DNA of 15,526 bases from Bacillota bacterium (GCA_023461495.1 JAEYLA010000291.1:1-15526); one strand, 5' to 3'; counted from the stretch's first letter, positions 1 through 7,713 are shown. The notes: generated from the letters alone by a model not told the origin. A program made the numbers and translations.

Positions 1-1498
1 GCTTTACCTCCGCCTCCGTTGCGTCAAGCCTGCCATAGCGGATGTTTTCAAGAACGGTGCCTGTAAACAGGTGCGTATCCTGCAATACGATCGCAAGCGA
101 GCGCCGCAGGTCTGCTTTTTCGATCTCTCGGACGTCGATGCCGTCATACAGGATACGTCCCTCATTGACATCGTAGAAGCGGTTGATGAGGTTTGTAATG
201 GTCGTCTTCCCTGCGCCGGTGGAGCCGACAAACGCGATCTTCTGTCCCGGCTTTGCGTAGAGGGACATCTCATCGAGCACCGGTTTTTCCGGCACATACC
301 GGAATCCCACATCCTCAAGACGCACATCGCCTGTGACCTCCGTATACGCCGGCGTACCGTCTTCGTTGGCCTGCTTCCACGCCCAGATGCCGGTGCGCGT
401 CTCACTCTCCGTGAGCGTGCCGTCCGCCTGTTTGACGGCATACACAAGGCGTACCTTGCCTTCATCCACCTCAGGCGCCTGGTCGATCAGGTCAAATATC
501 CGTTCCGCACCCGCAAGCGCCTGCAGCACGGCGTTGAACTGCTGGGAAACCTGTACGATCGGCTGCGAGAAGGAGCGCGTATATTGCAAAAACGCCGCGA
601 GCGTTCCAAGGTCAAGCCCGTACCCTACCGCCAGCAAGCCGCCCGTCATGGCGGTCAGCGCGTAGTGCACATAGGAAAGGTTGTTCATGACCGGCATCAG
701 GATGCTTGCAAACGTGTTCGCACCCCTGGCCGATGTGTAAAGCTCCTCATTGAGGCGGCCAAAGTGCGACTGCGCTTCTTTTTCCCGGGAAAAGACCTTC
801 ACAACCTTCTGGCCTTCAATCATTTCCTCTATATACCCATTCGCGGCGCCGATTGCCTCCTGCTGCCTGCGGAAGTACATGCCGCTGCGCTTTCCGAGCG
901 CTTGCACGGCCCACAGCATGACGCCGAGCATGACCACAACCAACACTGTGAGCACCGGGTTTAACAGCAGCATCACGATGAACACGCTCACCACCGTCAA
1001 TGTAGAGGAAAGAATCTGTACAAAGCTTTGCCCCAAAAACTGCCGCAGCGTATCGGTATCGTTCGTGTAGCGGCTCATCAGCTCGCCATGGGTGTGTGTA
1101 TCAAAATACTTGAGCGGCAGCCGCTGCATCTTAGCAAACAGATCGTTGCGGATGTTGTTGAGCGTCCCCACCGAAACGTTGATCATCAGCCGGTTATAGA
1201 GGTAGGCCGCCGCCACGCCCACGGCGTATACGCAGCCGATACGCACCAGCATGTACGCAAGGCCCGAGAGGTCCGGGTTCTTCTGACCGGCCAACGGCAG
1301 GATATAATCGTTGATCAGCGGCTTTAAGAAGTACGAGCCCGCAACGGAAGCACCCGTGCTGATGAGCACGCTGACCAGTACAATGATCAATTGAACGCGG
1401 TACGGCTTGAGGTACCCCAGAATGCGCCTGAGCGTACCCATCGCGTTCTTGGGGCCCCTTCCCTTCCCGCCCATCTTCTTCATGTCAGGCTTTGGCAT
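1..1498 (-). CDS. ABC exporter half-transporter, second subunit (partial, 3' end beyond window)
   Basis: Encodes the first 499 residues of a fused membrane-domain/ATPase half-transporter that should pair with the protein encoded just upstream. After a basic, Gly-rich start (1-20) comes a six-helix exporter domain (about 30-330), then a nucleotide-binding domain from about 390. Walker A is canonical (GSTGAGKT, 425-432) and the Q-loop is Gln473. The signature motif, Walker B and H-loop lie past the left edge. Residues about 345-390 form an insert between the membrane and ATPase domains, rich in Thr, Glu and Trp; from memory such a linker is common in clostridial members of this family. The start ATG overlaps the previous stop by 14 nt and has AAAGGAG 9 nt upstream, so translation is probably coupled. 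By analogy with BmrCD and TM287/288, this would be the subunit supplying the Walker A and B motifs of the active ATP site. The transported substrate cannot be told from sequence. Confidence 0.93.
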   Translation of the reverse strand, partial: MPKPDMKKMGGKGRGPKNAMGTLRRILGYLKPYRVQLIIVLVSVLISTGASVAGSYFLKPLINDYILPLAGQKNPDLSGLAYMLVRIGCVYAVGVAAAYLYNRLMINVSVGTLNNIRNDLFAKMQRLPLKYFDTHTHGELMSRYTNDTDTLRQFLGQSFVQILSSTLTVVSVFIVMLLLNPVLTVLVVVMLGVMLWAVQALGKRSGMYFRRQQEAIGAANGYIEEMIEGQKVVKVFSREKEAQSHFGRLNEELYTSARGANTFASILMPVMNNLSYVHYALTAMTGGLLAVGYGLDLGTLAAFLQYTRSFSQPIVQVSQQFNAVLQALAGAERIFDLIDQAPEVDEGKVRLVYAVKQADGTLTESETRTGIWAWKQANEDGTPAYTEVTGDVRLEDVGFRYVPEKPVLDEMSLYAKPGQKIAFVGSTGAGKTTITNLINRFYDVNEGRILYDGIDVREIEKADLRRSLAIVLQDTHLFTGTVLENIRYGRLDATEAEVK

Positions 1499-3224
1499 AT
1501 TCATCCACTCCTTTGTGCTGGGAGGCGTAGACTTCCCGGTAAATCCCGCTCGAGCCGAGCAGCTGTTCATGGGTGCCTACCGCGCTGACGCGCCCCTCAT
1601 CCAGCACCACGATCTGGTCCGCGTCCATGATGGACGCGACGCGCTGGGCAATGATGATGGTGGTCATCCCGGACAGCTCCTGTTTGAGGCCGCTGCGGAT
1701 GCGCCGGTCCGTATCGGTATCCACAGCACTCGTGCTGTCGTCCAATATCATGATCTTGGGGCGCTTCAACAGCGCGCGGGCAATGCAAAGCCGCTGCTTC
1801 TGCCCGCCGGAGAGATTCACGCCCCCCTGCCCAAGGTCGGTATCATACCCTTCCGGGAAGCCCATGATAAATTCGTGCGCCTGCGCAATGCGGCACGCTG
1901 CCGCGATCTGTTCATCCGTCGCCTCCTCATTGCCCCATTTGAGGTTTTCCCGTATGGTGCCAGAAAACAGGACGTTGTTCTGGAGCACCATGGCGACCGC
2001 GTCGCGCAGTGCCTTGAGGTCATAGCTGCGCACATCGTTTCCGCCCACCAGCACGCTTCCTTCATTGACGTCATACAGCCTTGGGATCAACTGCACCAGC
2101 GTCGTTTTTGCGGAGCCCGTCGCGCCCATGACGCCCACCGTCTGCCCAGGCGCAATGTTCAGGCTGATATTGCTCAACGTCGCCTCGCCGGAGCCCGCGC
2201 TGTAGCGGAAGCGTACGTTTTCAAACGCCACGCCGCCGTGCGGCACTTCCTGAATGCCGTTCTCCGGGTTCACGATATCCGTCTTTTCCTCAAGCACTTC
2301 CGCAATACGCGCGAATGACGCGCGGGTGATGACGATCATCATGAACACCATGCCCATCATCATCAATGATACGAGAATCTGCGTGGTGTAGCTGATAAAG
2401 CTCATCAGGTCTCCGGTGAGCATCGTGCCGTTGATGATACGCACGCCGCCGAACCAGGAGATTGCGATCATACATCCGTACATCACAAACATCATGGCAG
2501 GCATGATGAAGATCACGATACGCTCCGCGGCATACTGCAGCTGCATCACGCGGGTGGACGCCTGGCGGAACTTCTCCGTCTCATGGTCCTCGCGCACAAA
2601 CGCCTTGACGACGCGGATGCCGATGAGGTTTTCCTGTACATTGCGGTTCATCACGTCGTACTCCGCCAGCATCTTTTTAAAGCGCGGATAGGCGGCGGTC
2701 ATGACGATGATGAGCGTCACGGCGAGCACCGGCACCGCAATGAGGAATACCGTCGCAAGCCCCGGATTGATGGATACCGCCATAATGACCGCAAAAATGA
2801 GCATCACGGGCGCGCGCACGGCAAGGCGCAGCGTCATCATAAATGTGTTCTGCACACTTGTGACGTCGGTCGTCAGCCGGGTAACAAGGCTCGCCGTGCT
2901 AAACCGGTCCACATTGGCAAAGGAAAAATCCTGTATGCGCCCGAACAGCGCTTCCCGGAGGTTTTTTGCAAAGCCCGCGCCCGCCGTAGAGGACAGGCGG
3001 GAGGTGAGCATGCCAAAGCACAGCGAAAGAAACGCCATGCCGATCATGATCAGGCCGATTTTCGCGATATAGGCGGTATCCCCGTTCGCTACGCCAATGT
3101 TGATGATTTGGGACATCAAAAACGGTATCGTAACCTCCAGCGCTACCTCCAGGATCATCGTGACCGGCGAAAGGATGGTTTGCTTTTTGTATGCGCCCAA
3201 ATGACGCAGAAGCGTTTTTAACAT
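1485..3224 (-). CDS. ABC exporter half-transporter, degenerate-site subunit
   Basis: A 579-residue half-transporter: six-helix membrane domain (about 15-310) followed by a nucleotide-binding domain (about 330-579). Its own ATP-site residues are altered: Walker A reads GATGSAKT (367-374), with Ala372 where Gly normally precedes the lysine; the catalytic glutamate after Walker B is Asp496 (ILDDSTS); and the H-loop histidine is Gln527 (IIAQR). The signature LSGGQ (471-475) is intact. In heterodimeric exporters (BmrC of BmrCD, TM287 of TM287/288) the corresponding subunit also has Asp for Glu, so I assign this one the degenerate site while its LSGGQ serves the active site of the partner. The start overlaps the marR stop by 7 nt, with GGGGAG 8 nt upstream. 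The gene lies second in a marR-ABC-ABC operon, which suggests a drug, bile-acid or lipid exporter induced through MarR; the substrate is not visible. Confidence 0.94.
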   Translation of the reverse strand: MLKTLLRHLGAYKKQTILSPVTMILEVALEVTIPFLMSQIINIGVANGDTAYIAKIGLIMIGMAFLSLCFGMLTSRLSSTAGAGFAKNLREALFGRIQDFSFANVDRFSTASLVTRLTTDVTSVQNTFMMTLRLAVRAPVMLIFAVIMAVSINPGLATVFLIAVPVLAVTLIIVMTAAYPRFKKMLAEYDVMNRNVQENLIGIRVVKAFVREDHETEKFRQASTRVMQLQYAAERIVIFIMPAMMFVMYGCMIAISWFGGVRIINGTMLTGDLMSFISYTTQILVSLMMMGMVFMMIVITRASFARIAEVLEEKTDIVNPENGIQEVPHGGVAFENVRFRYSAGSGEATLSNISLNIAPGQTVGVMGATGSAKTTLVQLIPRLYDVNEGSVLVGGNDVRSYDLKALRDAVAMVLQNNVLFSGTIRENLKWGNEEATDEQIAAACRIAQAHEFIMGFPEGYDTDLGQGGVNLSGGQKQRLCIARALLKRPKIMILDDSTSAVDTDTDRRIRSGLKQELSGMTTIIIAQRVASIMDADQIVVLDEGRVSAVGTHEQLLGSSGIYREVYASQHKGVDEYAKA

Positions 3225-3736
3225 CTTTTCTTCTCCCCAAGTTTATCCGCATGCATTCTGTGCTTGAGCTGCATGAGAGACTCAAAATCCATCTGTTCCA
3301 CATCAATGCCCGCCAATTGCGCCGCATTGCCGATCAGCTTTCCCATTAAGCGGGCAAATGTCTCCCGCTCTTCCTCGGAAAGCACGGCAAACACCTCCGC
3401 ATCCGTCTCCACAAAGCGCTTCCGGCAGGTTTCTGAAACCTCCTCGCCGCGCGGCGTTAAGTAGAGCCGGTTGCAGCGCTGGTCCTCCTCGGTCTGCTTT
3501 TTTAAAAGTCCGTCCCGCTGCATTCGTTTCGTGGACTGCGCCACCGAGGATGGCGAAACCAGCAGCACCTCCGCAATCTGCACCTGCGTGCATCCGGGAT
3601 TCCCGCGGATATATTCAAGCACCGGCAGCTGTCCGCGATGCAGCAGCGGTGTTTCCGCCGCTTTGCGCTGCAGGATGCGCCGCAAGCAAACCAATTTTTC
3701 AATCTGCAGCCCAACGCCAAAGTGACGTTCCGGCAT
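3218..3736 (-). CDS. MarR family transcriptional regulator
   Basis: A 172-residue winged-helix regulator. An N-terminal helix region (about 8-30) precedes the DNA-binding domain; the recognition helix is around 61-75 (SPSSVAQSTKRMQRDG), followed by the wing at about 78-96, which contains the typical EEDQRCNRLYLTPRG pattern of the MarR family. The C-terminal helices (about 100-140) should form the dimer interface, and a basic tail ends the protein. RBS AGGGGGAG (3742-3749) lies 5 nt before the ATG. It is first in an operon with two ABC exporter genes, overlapping the next start by 7 nt, and its promoter carries a palindrome just downstream of the -10 box. By analogy with other marR-exporter operons it probably represses its own operon until a transported or toxic ligand binds. 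The ligand is unknown. Confidence 0.93.
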   Translation of the reverse strand: MPERHFGVGLQIEKLVCLRRILQRKAAETPLLHRGQLPVLEYIRGNPGCTQVQIAEVLLVSPSSVAQSTKRMQRDGLLKKQTEEDQRCNRLYLTPRGEEVSETCRKRFVETDAEVFAVLSEEERETFARLMGKLIGNAAQLAGIDVEQMDFESLMQLKHRMHADKLGEKKRC

Positions 3737-3756
3737 GATAACTCCCCCTTTTATTT

Positions 3757-3787
3757 AGTGAAGTACTTCATTATTTCACACTTCACT
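3757..3787. promoter_or_regulatory. Probable MarR operator
   Basis: A perfect 12-bp palindrome TGAAGTACTTCA lies at 3759-3770 and is part of the arm pair AGTGAAGT/ACTTCATT (7 of 8 paired). A second ACTTCACT at 3780-3787 is the exact inverse of AGTGAAGT at 3757-3764, so three half-sites can form two alternative inverted repeats. The site sits between the -10 box and the marR RBS, around the expected transcription start, where a bound dimer would block the polymerase. Assigning it to MarR is inference from position. Confidence 0.72.
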
Positions 3788-3816
3788 ATTATGCTCCAGC
3801 AATTTTTTATTGTAAA
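3788..3816 (-). promoter_or_regulatory. Sigma-A-type promoter of the marR-ABC operon
   Basis: On the minus strand TTTACA (3811-3816) is followed after 17 nt by CATAAT (3788-3793). The expected start, near 3781, falls inside the palindromic operator. Confidence 0.72.
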
Positions 3817-3914
3817 GGGGGCAATCATGGCACAAATGTAAAAAAACCGTACCGAAATTGTCATATTAGGTTTTACCAGAGCTTGCGGCCGCATGAACTA
3901 TGCCGCGTATTTCC

Positions 3915-3942
3915 TTGCAATCGCAACGCGTAGTGATATACT
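3915..3942 (+). promoter_or_regulatory. Promoter of the DUF5058-M20 operon
   Basis: TTGCAA (3915-3920), a 16-nt spacer and TATACT (3937-3942), preceded by TG in the extended -10 position. The expected start near 3949 gives a leader of about 23 nt before the ATG at 3972, which rules out starts at 3900. Confidence 0.65.
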
Positions 3943-3971
3943 ATATATTATTTTTATGGGAAGGGCTGTCT

Positions 3972-4697
3972 ATGAGAGAATTTGATGTAAACAGTGGATT
4001 TATGTACCTTATGGCAGGAATTATTGTATCCTTCGTGCTTGCGCAATCTATCTTTTTCTTAGTCAAATCCTGGCGGCGCGCAAAAGCGATTGGCATGCAG
4101 GTATCCGTTTTGCGGGGGACCGTCATTTCCAGCGCAGTCTTCTCCATTGCTCCAGCCGTCGCCATTCTTTTGGGTATCATTACATTAAGCAAATTTCTAG
4201 GCCTGCCGCTTCCCTGGATTCGTGAAAACATCATCGGCGCGCTCACCTATGAACTTCCCGCTGCCGCCGCCGGCGCTGCTGCGACAGGTGCGGATACCAC
4301 AAAAACCATTACGGATCCACGTACATTCTCCACCATTACCTGGGTTATGTCGCTTGGTATTTTGCCAGGGCTTATCATCGTTCCCCTGTTTGCAAAGAAA
4401 ATCCAGGGTGGTGTGATGAAACTTGGCATGAAGGACAAAAAATGGGGCGGACTTTTTATGTCGGCACTCTACGTGGGCATGATCTCCGCTTTCCTTGGCA
4501 TGGTATTTAAAGACATTCACATGGGACTTGCCGGTTGGGTGCCGGTGTTTGTTATGATCATCTCCGCAGTCGTCATGGGCGTCATCGGCGTGCTGATCAA
4601 AAAATGTAAAATGGCATGGCTGGAAGAATACGCACTGCCGCTGAGCATGATCTGCTCCATGGCGGCTGCCATCCCGCTTACTACCTTGATCGGCTGA
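3972..4697 (+). CDS. DUF5058 family integral membrane protein
   Basis: A 241-residue protein with about six or seven hydrophobic segments (about 10-32, 50-76, 84-104, 121-140, 160-180, 188-210, 222-240). The pattern FVLAQSIFFLVKSW near the N-terminus and the stretch SIAPAVAILLGIITLSKFLGLPLPW match my memory of DUF5058, a family of uncharacterised clostridial membrane proteins. A hydrophilic Ala/Thr-rich loop (96-118) sits mid-protein. The ATG at 3972 is chosen because GGGAAGGG lies 6 nt before it and the likely transcription start is downstream of the in-frame ATG at 3900. It is first in an operon with another membrane protein (19-nt gap) and an M20 peptidase. A role as a transporter subunit for a peptide or amino-acid derivative is inference from that context; no substrate-binding motif is recognisable. 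Confidence 0.85.
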   Translation: MREFDVNSGFMYLMAGIIVSFVLAQSIFFLVKSWRRAKAIGMQVSVLRGTVISSAVFSIAPAVAILLGIITLSKFLGLPLPWIRENIIGALTYELPAAAAGAAATGADTTKTITDPRTFSTITWVMSLGILPGLIIVPLFAKKIQGGVMKLGMKDKKWGGLFMSALYVGMISAFLGMVFKDIHMGLAGWVPVFVMIISAVVMGVIGVLIKKCKMAWLEEYALPLSMICSMAAAIPLTTLIG

Positions 4698-4698
4698 C

Positions 4699-4706
4699 AA
4701 AGGAGG
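4699..4706 (+). promoter_or_regulatory. RBS deciding the GTG start of the second membrane protein
   Basis: AAAGGAGG lies only 1 nt before an in-frame TTG (4708) but 10 nt before an in-frame GTG (4717). The GTG is therefore the more plausible start, although the spacing is slightly long. Confidence 0.6.
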
Positions 4707-4716
4707 ATTGACTAAA

Positions 4717-5379
4717 GTGAAGAGAGAACTGTCTTATCTTGATTCTGTACACCGCAGCGGCCGCATCTGGATCCTTTGCGCACTGTTTTTGATGCTTGCG
4801 TTGCCCTCCGCAATTAGCATCTATTATGATGCCTGGCCCATTCCAAGCCAGCTTCTTGCAGGCTTTATGGCGGTAGCACCGATCTTCTGGACGGTCGGCA
4901 TTATAGAAGTGTTTACCTATACACCAATGCTTGGCGCAAGCGGCACATACCTGGGTTTTGTCACCGGCAATCTTTCCAGCCAGAAGGTGCCCTGTGCGCT
5001 CAATGCCATGGAGTCCGCAAAGGTAACGCCCGGCTCGGAAGAGGGCGAGGTCATTTCCTCTATCGCCATTGCGACCAGTACGTTGATCACCTCCGTTATA
5101 CTTGCAATCGGCGTGATGCTGCTTTCCCAAATCCAGCCAATCCTTGAATCTCCCGCGCTTGCGCCGGCGTTTGCAAGCATCCTCCCATCACTCTTTGGCG
5201 CATTGGGCGTTGTTCTCATATCAAAGAACTGGAAGATCGCAATTGCACCGCTCAGCGTGATGCTGTTGCTGTTCATTTTCGTGCCCGCACTTTCCAATGC
5301 CGTTGGCGTGCTTGTACCTGTCGGCGCGTTGATTGCTTTGGTCGCAGCGCGTATTCTTTATAAGAAAGGGCTGGTCTAA
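4717..5379 (+). CDS. Six-helix membrane protein of unknown family, partner of DUF5058
   Basis: A 220-residue hydrophobic protein; I do not recognise a named family. Predicted membrane segments by hydrophobicity: about 17-35, 46-70, 112-136, 147-168, 172-190 and 193-213. Between the second and third lies a polar region (74-111) with Gly/Ser-rich GASGTYLGFVTGN and a charged patch ending GSEEGEVISS, which looks like the functional part. The start is GTG at 4717, judged from RBS spacing. It follows the DUF5058 gene by 19 nt and stops 3 nt before the M20 peptidase start, so the three genes are almost certainly co-transcribed and probably coupled. Two polytopic proteins of 241 and 220 residues side by side suggest a two-subunit membrane complex, possibly a transporter; this is inference. 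Confidence 0.85.
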   Translation: MKRELSYLDSVHRSGRIWILCALFLMLALPSAISIYYDAWPIPSQLLAGFMAVAPIFWTVGIIEVFTYTPMLGASGTYLGFVTGNLSSQKVPCALNAMESAKVTPGSEEGEVISSIAIATSTLITSVILAIGVMLLSQIQPILESPALAPAFASILPSLFGALGVVLISKNWKIAIAPLSVMLLLFIFVPALSNAVGVLVPVGALIALVAARILYKKGLV

Positions 5380-5382
5380 TTC

Positions 5383-6816
5383 ATGTGGTGGCTGATATTC
5401 CCCGGGCTGCTTGTTTTGTTTCTTGCCGTACTCATCATCCGCGCACTGCAATTTACCCCCAGGCAGACGCCGGCAGTTGCGCCTGCGCCTGTAACCATGG
5501 ATGCAGAACGCGCTTATGAAAGCCTTTCGCGCATGGTACAATGCAAAACCATATCCTATTATGACAAAACACGGGAGGATGATGCGGAATTTTTAAAGTT
5601 CCCTGCACTGTTAAAGGAGCGCTATCCGCGCCTCCACGCAACGTGCCCGCTCACACACATCGGCAGGCGCGGCCTTCTGTTCCATTGGAAAGGGGAAAGC
5701 AGCGGCAGCCCTTCCGTATTCATGTCCCACTATGATGTGGTGCCCGCAGAGGAAAGCGCATGGCAGAAGCCGCCTTTCTCCGGCATCAGGGAAAACGGGG
5801 AAATCTGGGGGCGCGGCACGCTTGACACCAAGTGCACGCTTTGTGCTGCGCTGGAAGCGGCTGAAACGCTGATGCAACAAAATTTTGTGCCCAGGAACGA
5901 TATTTATTTCTCCTTTGCAGGGGATGAAGAGGTTGCGGGGACCGATGCGCCGGATATCGTCTACTATTTGCAGGAACGGGGCATCACACCGGCCCTTGTT
6001 ATTGATGAAGGCGGTGCAATTGTAAAGGGCATATTCCCCGGGCTCACCAGCGAATGCGCGCTCATCGGCACAGGCGAAAAGGGGATGCTCAATCTCGAAT
6101 TTAAAGTGACCAGCACCGGCGGGCATGCCTCCGCGCCACCGCCGCATACGCCGGTAGGCGTTCTTGCTTCCGCCGTGACTAAGGTGGAAAACAAGCCTTT
6201 TCCACGCCAGATGACCAAGCCCACCGCCGAAATGTTTGATACCCTGGGCCGTTATTCCTCGTTTGCCTATCGGCTGCTGTTTGCAAACCTGTGGTGCTTT
6301 GGAGGGCTGTTGGACGCGCTTGCAAAGGCAAAGGGCGGCGAACTGAACGCGCTGATGCGCACCACCTGCGCTTTTACCATGATGCAGGGAAGCAGCGCGA
6401 CAAATGTCCTCCCGCCATCGGCTACTGTTGGCGCAAACCTCAGGCTGCTTGGAACGGAGACCATGGACAGCGCCGTAGAATACATCCGCAACGTTATCGG
6501 GGACGATGCTGTGGAGCTCCGAATAATCCACGGCATGAATCCTTCCCCCCATTCCCGCACGGATACGGAAGGATGGCGGCGCCTGACGCAATCCATTCAG
6601 GAAACGTGGCCGGACGCTATCGTTTCCCCCTACATGATGGTAGCGTGCAGTGATTCACGGCATTACTGCCGCATCAGTGAAAATGTATTCCGCTTTTCCG
6701 CCATGCGCCTGTCCGGCGATGACCGCAAACGCATCCATGCCAACGATGAGCGCATCTCTGAAGCACAGCTTCAGGAAGCAGTTGCGTTCTATCTTCGCAT
6801 GATACAGAAAAGCTAA
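5383..6816 (+). CDS. Membrane-anchored M20 family metallopeptidase (carboxypeptidase S / PM20D1-like)
   Basis: A 477-residue zinc peptidase of clan MH, closest in pattern to carboxypeptidase S and PM20D1. Visible metal and catalytic residues: His116 and Asp118 (SHYDVV), Asp148 (GRGTLDTK), Glu182 and Glu183 (GDEEVAG), Asp208 (VIDEGG) and His427 (DSRHY). The lid domain starts near 225 with GHAS at 247-250. A hydrophobic helix (about 3-19) anchors the N-terminus; it has no basic residue before it but Arg20 and Arg27 after, which by the positive-inside rule would favour a cytoplasmic catalytic domain. The start lies 3 nt after the preceding stop and lacks a strong RBS, so coupling is likely. PM20D1 relatives cleave or form N-acyl amino acids and Cps1 trims peptides; either activity would suit a partner of the two upstream membrane proteins. 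Substrate unknown. Confidence 0.92.
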   Translation: MWWLIFPGLLVLFLAVLIIRALQFTPRQTPAVAPAPVTMDAERAYESLSRMVQCKTISYYDKTREDDAEFLKFPALLKERYPRLHATCPLTHIGRRGLLFHWKGESSGSPSVFMSHYDVVPAEESAWQKPPFSGIRENGEIWGRGTLDTKCTLCAALEAAETLMQQNFVPRNDIYFSFAGDEEVAGTDAPDIVYYLQERGITPALVIDEGGAIVKGIFPGLTSECALIGTGEKGMLNLEFKVTSTGGHASAPPPHTPVGVLASAVTKVENKPFPRQMTKPTAEMFDTLGRYSSFAYRLLFANLWCFGGLLDALAKAKGGELNALMRTTCAFTMMQGSSATNVLPPSATVGANLRLLGTETMDSAVEYIRNVIGDDAVELRIIHGMNPSPHSRTDTEGWRRLTQSIQETWPDAIVSPYMMVACSDSRHYCRISENVFRFSAMRLSGDDRKRIHANDERISEAQLQEAVAFYLRMIQKS

Positions 6817-6836
6817 CCTCCCCCAGCCGGTACACG

Positions 6837-6863
6837 AAAAAGAGCGCTAAACGCGCCCTTTTT
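6837..6863. terminator. Bidirectional intrinsic terminator
   Basis: Arms 6837-6847 and 6853-6863 (AAAAAGAGCGC / GCGCCCTTTTT) form an 11-bp stem around a 5-nt loop. The single imperfect pair is A-C on the plus strand and G-U on the minus strand. A-run and T-run flank it, so it can end both the M20 operon and the convergent ZIP gene. Confidence 0.8.
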
Positions 6864-6882
6864 GCTTTGTAAATTCTTTGGT

Positions 6883-7653
6883 CTACAGAATATGGGTCAA
6901 TGGCATGATGCAGATGCCTGCGATTGTGGAAAACAGCGCAAGCCGCGTATACCCGTACTGGCGGGAAGAGGGGATGAGCTCCTCAATGGCGATATAGAGC
7001 ATAATGCCTGAAACAAGCCCAAACACAAAGCCCATCAGCAGATCGCTGATAAATGGCCTGAGGACTAAAAACGCAAGCAGCGCGCCCAAAGGTTCTGAAA
7101 TGCCGGAGAGAAAGGTGAACCAGAGCGCCCGTTTTTTGTTCCCCGTCGCATAATAGACCGGCATCGCAACCGTGATGCCCTCTGGAATATTGTGCATGGC
7201 GATCGCCACCGCGATGGAAAGCCCCAGCTTCGCATCAGTAATTCCCGCCATAAATGTTGCGATCCCTTCCGGGAAGTTATGCACCGCAATGGCCAGCATG
7301 GACATCATGCCCAGCCGGTACATATTGCCGTGGGACTGCTCCTGCCCCTCCAAATGCTCATGCGGTACAAAATGATCGATCCCCGCCGCAACAAGCACGC
7401 CCGCAATTAGGGCAGCGATCATACAAAGAACGCCAAGCTGCGGCCCTGCCCACTGGGAAAGCGCATCGGCCGCACCCGGCAGCATATCTAAAAAAGAAAC
7501 GCTGATCATCACCCCTGCCGCAAAGCCAAGGGAAGCTGTCACCGCTTTTTCGCTCTTTCCTTTTGCAAGAAAAACAATCAGCGCGCCAAGCAGCGTTGAA
7601 AGCCCCGCCGCAAGCGAAAATAGCAATGCGCGCCCCGCGTCCAAATACTCCAT
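6883..7653 (-). CDS. zupT: ZIP family divalent metal transporter (ZupT-like)
   Basis: A 256-residue protein with about eight membrane segments, the size of bacterial ZupT (about 257). The two signature helices are present: HNFPEG (125-130) and HNIPEG (154-159), whose His and Glu residues form the binuclear metal site in ZIP proteins. GISEPLGAL follows in the next helix. A His-rich loop (94-108, with HFVPHEH and QSHG) lies before the first signature helix and is probably a metal-sensing or delivery loop. The reaction is import of Zn2+, Fe2+, Mn2+ or similar ions into the cytoplasm; metal choice cannot be read. I start at 7653, with GGGGG 6 nt upstream; the frame stays open to 7746, but that extension lacks family similarity and contains the predicted promoter. 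Confidence 0.9.
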   Translation of the reverse strand: MEYLDAGRALLFSLAAGLSTLLGALIVFLAKGKSEKAVTASLGFAAGVMISVSFLDMLPGAADALSQWAGPQLGVLCMIAALIAGVLVAAGIDHFVPHEHLEGQEQSHGNMYRLGMMSMLAIAVHNFPEGIATFMAGITDAKLGLSIAVAIAMHNIPEGITVAMPVYYATGNKKRALWFTFLSGISEPLGALLAFLVLRPFISDLLMGFVFGLVSGIMLYIAIEELIPSSRQYGYTRLALFSTIAGICIMPLTHIL

Positions 7654-7683
7654 ATGTGCCCCCGTTATCCTGTAATCCCCATT

Positions 7684-7713
7684 ATTGTATCCTGTAAACG
7701 GCGGGCAGTTCAA
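7684..7713 (-). promoter_or_regulatory. Promoter of the ZIP transporter gene, with inverted repeat
   Basis: Minus strand TTGAAC (7708-7713), 18-nt spacer, TACAAT (7684-7689). An inverted repeat CGGCGGG (7699-7705) / CCCGCCG (7724-7730) brackets the -35 box and could be an operator; it has no T-run, so it is not a terminator on the minus strand. Confidence 0.55.

Noticed and set aside
3829..3843. Four-codon frame (Met-Ala-Gln-Met-stop) behind a good AAAGGGGG site
   Set aside because: Too short to call a gene; the G-rich site lies next to the -35 box of the marR promoter on the other strand, so it is probably coincidence. A decayed gene start cannot be excluded.
3900..3971. N-terminal extension of the DUF5058 protein
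   Set aside because: It would begin upstream of the likely transcription start, lacks an RBS and does not fit the family N-terminus.
5611..6591. 326-codon open frame antisense to the M20 gene
   Set aside because: All conserved M20 metal-binding residues are in the plus-strand frame; the antisense frame has a skewed Arg/His composition typical of shadows in GC-rich DNA.
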